DNA of 5,672 bases from Alphaproteobacteria bacterium (GTDB lineage: Bacteria > Pseudomonadota > Alphaproteobacteria > Rhodobacterales > Rhodobacteraceae), in the NCBI GenBank assembly GCA_013151535.1, contig JAADIC010000078.1:1-5672 (forward strand), given 5' to 3'. A program made the translations under genes and the position numbers. Every line of letters starts with the position of its first letter. Positions within the stretch are counted from its first letter, which is position 1. Positions 4,724 through 5,672 of this stretch are shown here, in pieces. A model generated the notes under the pieces. That model had not been told where the DNA came from. It ran no database searches and saw only the letters and a list, made by a program, of their open reading frames with translations.

Positions 4724-5672
4724 ATGACGGCAACCGGACAGACCGAGACTGCAGGCTCTGAAACCGGCCCGGACATAAGTGCGGCCCTTGGGGTGGATGC
4801 GCAAGCGACCCAAGGCATCATCATTTCGATTGATGCCATGAGCGGTGAAAAAGGCCCGGCGGCGATTGTCGCCGGTATCCTGAAAACCGCTGGCAAATAT
4901 CCAGACGTTAAATTCATCGTGCATGGCGACAAGCCCAGGCTGACGCGGCTGATTGCCAAACGCAAAAAGCTGGCCGGGGTCTGCGATATCCGCCATTGGG
5001 ATCGCGTCGTCGGTATGGATGACAAGCCCAGCCATGTGATGCGCAAGGGCAAGGGCACCTCCATGTGGGGCACGATTGACGCGGTGCGCGACGGCGAGGC
5101 TGCGGTGGCGGTATCATGCGGCAATACCGGCGCGCTGATGGCGGTGTCGATGATCCGCCTGCGCAAACTGCCCGGCATTACCCGCCCCGCTATCGGTATC
5201 CTCTGGCCCAGCGAAAATCCGCAAGGGTTCAACGTGATGCTGGATGTGGGGGCCGATGTGAAGGCCGACCCGCAGGATTTGCTGCAATACGCCCTGATGG
5301 GGGCGTCATACGCGCGCAACGGTCTTGATCTGGCCCGCCCGCGCATCGGGCTGTTGAATGTCGGTACCGAAGAAAACAAGGGCCGCGCCGGCCTGAAAGA
5401 GGCGTTTGATCTGGTGCAGGCAGCGGCCAAACCCAATGGGTTCGAGTTCACCGGCTTTGTCGAGGGCGGCGATATTCCCTCGGCCCGGGTCGATGTGATC
5501 GTCACCGATGGCTTTACCGGCAATATCGCGCTGAAAACCGCCGAGGGCACGGCCTCGTTCGTGCGCAACCTGATTCTTAAGGCCTTCAAATACTCGATCT
5601 GGTCACGCATTGGCGCGCTGTTCGCCATGACCTCGCTGACCCGTCTGGCCAAGCGCATTGATCCGCGCCGGG
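4724..5672 (+). CDS. plsX: Phosphate acyltransferase PlsX (3' end beyond window)
   Basis: PlsX is a peripheral membrane enzyme that converts acyl-ACP and phosphate to acyl-phosphate, the donor used by PlsY to acylate glycerol-3-phosphate in phospholipid synthesis. The frame is open for 316 codons to the window edge; E. coli PlsX has 356 residues, so some tens of residues are missing. Motifs in order are IDAMSGEKGP (36-45, family form usually D-x-MGGD), SCGNTGALMA (131-140), LDVGAD (173-178), LNVGTEENKGR (211-221), EGGDIP (247-252), DVIVTDGFTGNIALKTAEG (257-275) and RIDPRR at the edge. The start at 4724 follows a weak GGGGG (4710-4714) nine bases upstream. It gives about 32 low-complexity residues before the first core strand; GTG 4793 would shorten this to about nine. 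The next gene in relatives is usually fabH, but it is outside the window. Confidence 0.95.
   Translation, partial: MTATGQTETAGSETGPDISAALGVDAQATQGIIISIDAMSGEKGPAAIVAGILKTAGKYPDVKFIVHGDKPRLTRLIAKRKKLAGVCDIRHWDRVVGMDDKPSHVMRKGKGTSMWGTIDAVRDGEAAVAVSCGNTGALMAVSMIRLRKLPGITRPAIGILWPSENPQGFNVMLDVGADVKADPQDLLQYALMGASYARNGLDLARPRIGLLNVGTEENKGRAGLKEAFDLVQAAAKPNGFEFTGFVEGGDIPSARVDVIVTDGFTGNIALKTAEGTASFVRNLILKAFKYSIWSRIGALFAMTSLTRLAKRIDPRR

Noticed and set aside
4699..5658. Open frame of 319 codons on the minus strand opposite plsX
   Set aside because: It is a shadow of plsX: the sense frame carries the full set of PlsX motifs, while the antisense product is low-complexity Ser/Arg/Pro-rich with no recognisable domain.

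Overview
This window looks like ordinary core chromosome of an alphaproteobacterium, most probably from the Rhodobacterales (Rhodobacteraceae/Roseobacter group). The evidence is the block bamE-type lipoprotein (divergent) / DUF177 / rpmF / plsX, an ornithine-lipid OlsB acyltransferase of the alphaproteobacterial type, the moderately high G+C, and the wording of the conserved motifs. I see no transposase, integrase, phage gene, CRISPR array, tRNA or rRNA.

Layout. Positions 1-521 (minus) hold the 5' part of a small lipoprotein gene whose end is cut off by the window edge. It is divergent from moaA (597-1610, plus), which encodes the radical-SAM enzyme of the first step of molybdenum cofactor synthesis. 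Between moaA and the convergent olsB (1871-2614, minus) lies a 260-base gap. It holds a 111-base nested inverted repeat starting at the moaA stop codon and a separate 20-base palindrome, but no convincing gene. olsB is divergent from msrB (2727-3122, plus). msrB ends three bases from the stop of the convergent bamE-like gene (3126-3611, minus). bamE is in turn divergent from a DUF177/YceD gene (3718-4287), followed by rpmF (4462-4668, ribosomal protein L32) and plsX (4724 to beyond the window), all on plus.

How the genes work together. The right half is a cell-envelope and ribosome cluster. DUF177/YceD and L32 are tied to 50S subunit biogenesis, PlsX makes acyl-phosphate for phospholipid synthesis, and the BamE-like lipoprotein belongs to outer-membrane protein assembly. 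OlsB makes the lyso-precursor of phosphorus-free ornithine lipids, so two acyl-ACP-consuming membrane-lipid enzymes (OlsB, PlsX) lie within 3 kb. MsrB repairs oxidised methionine and MoaA serves molybdoenzymes; both look like single-gene units here.

I found no strong candidate for a previously undescribed system. The best unexplained structure is the non-coding DNA between moaA and olsB. Lesser points are the missing usual recycling cysteine in MsrB, a 15-base tandem duplication in the BamE signal peptide, an extended PlsX N-terminus with a variant first motif, and a long structured leader before rpmF.
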